Assembly: GCA_937876695.1 (NCBI GenBank) | Contig: CALFHW010000111.1 | Coordinates: forward strand, 1-7,755 | Length of the DNA: 7,755 bases | DNA from: an uncultured bacterium | GTDB taxonomy: Bacteria > Patescibacteriota > Dojkabacteria > CALFHW01 | Reading direction: 5' to 3' | Shown here: piece by piece, positions 6,119-7,755 of the stretch | Layout of the letters: every line of letters begins with the position of its first letter | How positions within the stretch are numbered: position 1 is the stretch's first letter | Made by a program: the position numbers and the translations under genes | Notes under the pieces: generated by a model | The model's input: only the letters and a program-made list of their open reading frames with translations | Told to the model about the DNA's origin: nothing | The model's database searches: none

Positions 6119-7755
6119 ATGGAAGATATAATTAACGTCGCCCAAAAGCCGAAAAGGTCTGGTACTAGCGGGCCAACTTCTACGGCCTTTAGAGCCTATG
6201 ACGTTAGGGGTATCTACCCAACAGAATTAGACCCAGCGCTGGCGTACAAAGTGGCCAAAGCTTTTCTAAAAATTGCGCCCGGAAAGAAGTATGTGATCGC
6301 CACAGATATGCGCAAGTCATCTCCACTCATTCGCGACGCCTTCATCCAGGCTGTTATTGAGGAAAACTTGGAAATAGACTATTTAGGCCAAACTACTACA
6401 GATAACCTGTACTTCGCGGTTGGTAAATTCGGCTACGATGGCGGAGTCATGATCACTGCTTCGCATAACTCAGCCAATTTCAACGGGCTTAAATTAGTTA
6501 AATCGGGGGCTGCGCCAGTTGCGATGCCCGATCTAATTGAGGCTTTTAGCGAGATTGAAAATAGTCTGCATTACCTGCCACTTAATGGCGTCGAACCCAG
6601 TCGGGGGCTCGACACTACTGAGGAGTTTATTACTCACGCTATGAGTTTTGGCGATGGCAAGCTAAATAGGCCGCTCAAAATAGTTGTAGATGCGGGTAAT
6701 GGCATGGCAGGCAAAGTAACCCAGCAACTTTTAAGCAGGCACCGCGAGGTGGAGTTGATCAAGATGTACTTCGAGCCACACGCTGATTTCCCTCACCATG
6801 AAGCTAACCCGGCAGTTGCTAGTAACTTAACTCAACTTCAGCAAAAGGTAGTCTCTACCAAAGCAGATCTAGGAGTGGCTTTCGATGGCGATGGCGATAG
6901 AGTATTTTTCGTCGATAACACTGGAAAGGCTGTTGCTGGCTATTATATCCAGGCGCTTCTTTCAGAGTATTTTCTAAATCTCAACAAAGGTGCCGCCGTA
7001 GTTTATGACCTCAGGTACACCAGAGCAATCGAGTCGGTGCTTAGAGTAACCGGTGGCAGAGGAGTTATCTCCAAGGCCGGCCACACTTATATTAAGCAAA
7101 AAATGAAGCAGGAAGATGCAATTTTCGGCGGAGAAAGTACCTCCTCACACTTCTACTACCGGGACAATTTCTATGCCGATAGCGGCCTGATAACTTTAGA
7201 GATAATTCTTAAAATCATTTCCGCCACTGGCCGGGATTTGGGCGAACTAGTCGCTACCTATCAGGAGAGATTCTTCATCAGTGGCGAGCAAAACTACTAT
7301 CTTAAAAGGCCTCAGGACTTCAGTAAAGTGACTTCTAGGCTAATGACTGAGTTTCCCAACGGCACTTTCAGCGATTTTGATGGTTTTATAATTGACTTCA
7401 GCCAGTGGAGATTCTCGCTCAGACAGGCCGCTAACGAGCCTTTCATCAGGCTAAATATCGAAGCTGACAGCAAGAATCTATTGGAAGAAAAGCAAGCTGC
7501 CATCAACAATATCATCTGCGAGTTTGCAGAAAGCACAGGCGGTGTATCAAACATGTACGGTCTGCAAACCATGCACCTATCTAAAAAAGAAAAGTTAGAA
7601 TTCCTGTTCAATAACCTGCAGTATAGTTGGAACCCATATAAAGGTGAATATCTCGACGAGTTGTACGGCGTACAGTGGACGCGCAACCAAACTCCACTAG
7701 ATGTTCTCAGAGAGATCGACACACCGCTACTAGAAAAGTTCTATGAAAAAAATAA
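6119..7755 (+). CDS. Phosphoglucomutase/phosphomannomutase fused to start of alpha-glucan phosphorylase, 3' partial
   Basis: At least 545 codons, open to the window end. Residues about 22-465 form an alpha-D-phosphohexomutase that would interconvert glucose-1-phosphate and glucose-6-phosphate (or the mannose equivalents). Landmarks: FRAYDVRG 24-31; active-site loop TASHN 113-117 with phospho-acceptor Ser115; magnesium loop DGDGDR 256-261; sugar loop GGESTSSHFY 337-346; DNFYADSG 349-356; and domain-4 phosphate loop RQAANEPFIRL 435-445. The last two loops differ from the usual GGExSGH/SAH and RxSNTEP. From about residue 487 the frame continues with LSKKEKLEFLFNNLQYSWNP and later WTRNQTPLDVLREI, which reads like DUF3417, the segment opening many bacterial alpha-glucan phosphorylases (GT35). 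The enzyme would therefore both make and isomerise glucose-1-phosphate. ATG 6119 is the first start after an in-frame TAA at 6101; no good Shine-Dalgarno. The mutase assignment is firm; the fusion rests on about 60 residues. Confidence 0.9.
   Translation, partial: MEDIINVAQKPKRSGTSGPTSTAFRAYDVRGIYPTELDPALAYKVAKAFLKIAPGKKYVIATDMRKSSPLIRDAFIQAVIEENLEIDYLGQTTTDNLYFAVGKFGYDGGVMITASHNSANFNGLKLVKSGAAPVAMPDLIEAFSEIENSLHYLPLNGVEPSRGLDTTEEFITHAMSFGDGKLNRPLKIVVDAGNGMAGKVTQQLLSRHREVELIKMYFEPHADFPHHEANPAVASNLTQLQQKVVSTKADLGVAFDGDGDRVFFVDNTGKAVAGYYIQALLSEYFLNLNKGAAVVYDLRYTRAIESVLRVTGGRGVISKAGHTYIKQKMKQEDAIFGGESTSSHFYYRDNFYADSGLITLEIILKIISATGRDLGELVATYQERFFISGEQNYYLKRPQDFSKVTSRLMTEFPNGTFSDFDGFIIDFSQWRFSLRQAANEPFIRLNIEADSKNLLEEKQAAINNIICEFAESTGGVSNMYGLQTMHLSKKEKLEFLFNNLQYSWNPYKGEYLDELYGVQWTRNQTPLDVLREIDTPLLEKFYEKN
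7535..7555 (+). promoter_or_regulatory. Possible internal ribosome-binding site and ATG before the phosphorylase-like segment
   Basis: An AGGCGG run at 7537-7542 lies 10 bases before an in-frame ATG at 7553 (codon 479), with a second in-frame ATG at 7571 (codon 485). Both fall between the mutase and the phosphorylase-like part. Internal initiation here could give a free phosphorylase besides the fusion. G-rich codons for Gly-Gly explain the run equally well, so confidence is low. Confidence 0.25.
7574..7755 (+). other. Segment resembling DUF3417, the N-terminus of alpha-glucan phosphorylase
   Basis: Codons 486-545 of the gene starting at 6119. The pattern is a helix with LEFLFNNLQYSWNP (cf. 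the family's L..L..NLWWSWNPEA), then a short spacer with W520, then NQTPLDVLREID (cf. GHNPVALLREL) and a final L..FY helix. Spacing and order match the start of Thermotoga/Mycobacterium-type glycogen phosphorylases as I remember them. The catalytic GT-B domains and the pyridoxal-phosphate lysine would lie beyond the window. Mutases of this family normally end soon after the domain-4 loop, so these residues are extra to a mutase. Confidence 0.72.

Noticed and set aside
7312..7722. 136-codon open frame on the minus strand opposite the mutase/phosphorylase junction
   Set aside because: The plus strand here encodes recognisable mutase domain 4 and DUF3417-like sequence, and the minus-strand product resembles nothing known to me. 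It is treated as a shadow.
7753..7755. TAA at the very end of the window as the stop of the mutase gene
   Set aside because: It is out of frame: codon 545 is AAT at 7751-7753, so the gene continues past the window.
1..7755. Use of TGA as a sense codon (glycine or tryptophan)
   Set aside because: Two genes end at TGA in ATGA overlaps and no in-frame TGA occurs within any conserved protein.

Overview
The window is a tightly packed, single-strand block of alpha-glucan (glycogen/starch/maltodextrin) breakdown genes. Five consecutive plus-strand genes fill almost all of it, with junctions of +10, -4, -4 and +15 bases. It therefore looks like the inside of one operon, cut off at both ends. There is no non-coding stretch longer than 15 bases, and I see no promoter, terminator, RNA gene, mobile element, repeat array or CRISPR.

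Layout: (1) bases 1-1136, the 3' part of a GH57 alpha-amylase-like gene whose beginning lies upstream; (2) 1147-2217, a compact GH15-like (alpha/alpha)6-barrel glucoamylase homologue; (3) 2214-4175, a glycogen debranching enzyme of the single-domain amylo-alpha-1,6-glucosidase type (GH133); (4) 4172-6103, a full-length bacterial/archaeal-type GH15 glucoamylase with N-terminal beta-sandwich; (5) 6119 to the window end, a phosphoglucomutase/phosphomannomutase whose frame runs without a stop into what looks like the N-terminal DUF3417 region of an alpha-glucan phosphorylase. Gene 5 appears to be a phosphorylase-mutase fusion, cut by the window edge. It is the most interesting object here.

Together the enzymes would cut internal alpha-1,4 bonds (GH57), remove alpha-1,6 branch glucose (debranching enzyme), release free glucose from chain ends (the GH15 proteins), and release glucose-1-phosphate for conversion to glucose-6-phosphate (the fusion). 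The three complete proteins (genes 2-4) start without a signal peptide, so the pathway is probably cytoplasmic and acts on stored or imported glucan. No biosynthetic gene such as glycogen synthase, a GH13 branching enzyme or GlgC is in view.

Organism: moderate-to-low GC by eye, standard code (TGA is used as a stop twice and is never seen in frame), mostly weak or absent Shine-Dalgarno sequences, short intergenic gaps and archaeal-like GH57/GH15 types. I lean towards an uncultivated bacterium of the candidate phyla radiation (Patescibacteria, for instance a Saccharibacteria-like lineage). This is an impression, not a demonstrated placement. TGA as stop argues against the groups that read TGA as glycine (Absconditabacteria, Gracilibacteria).
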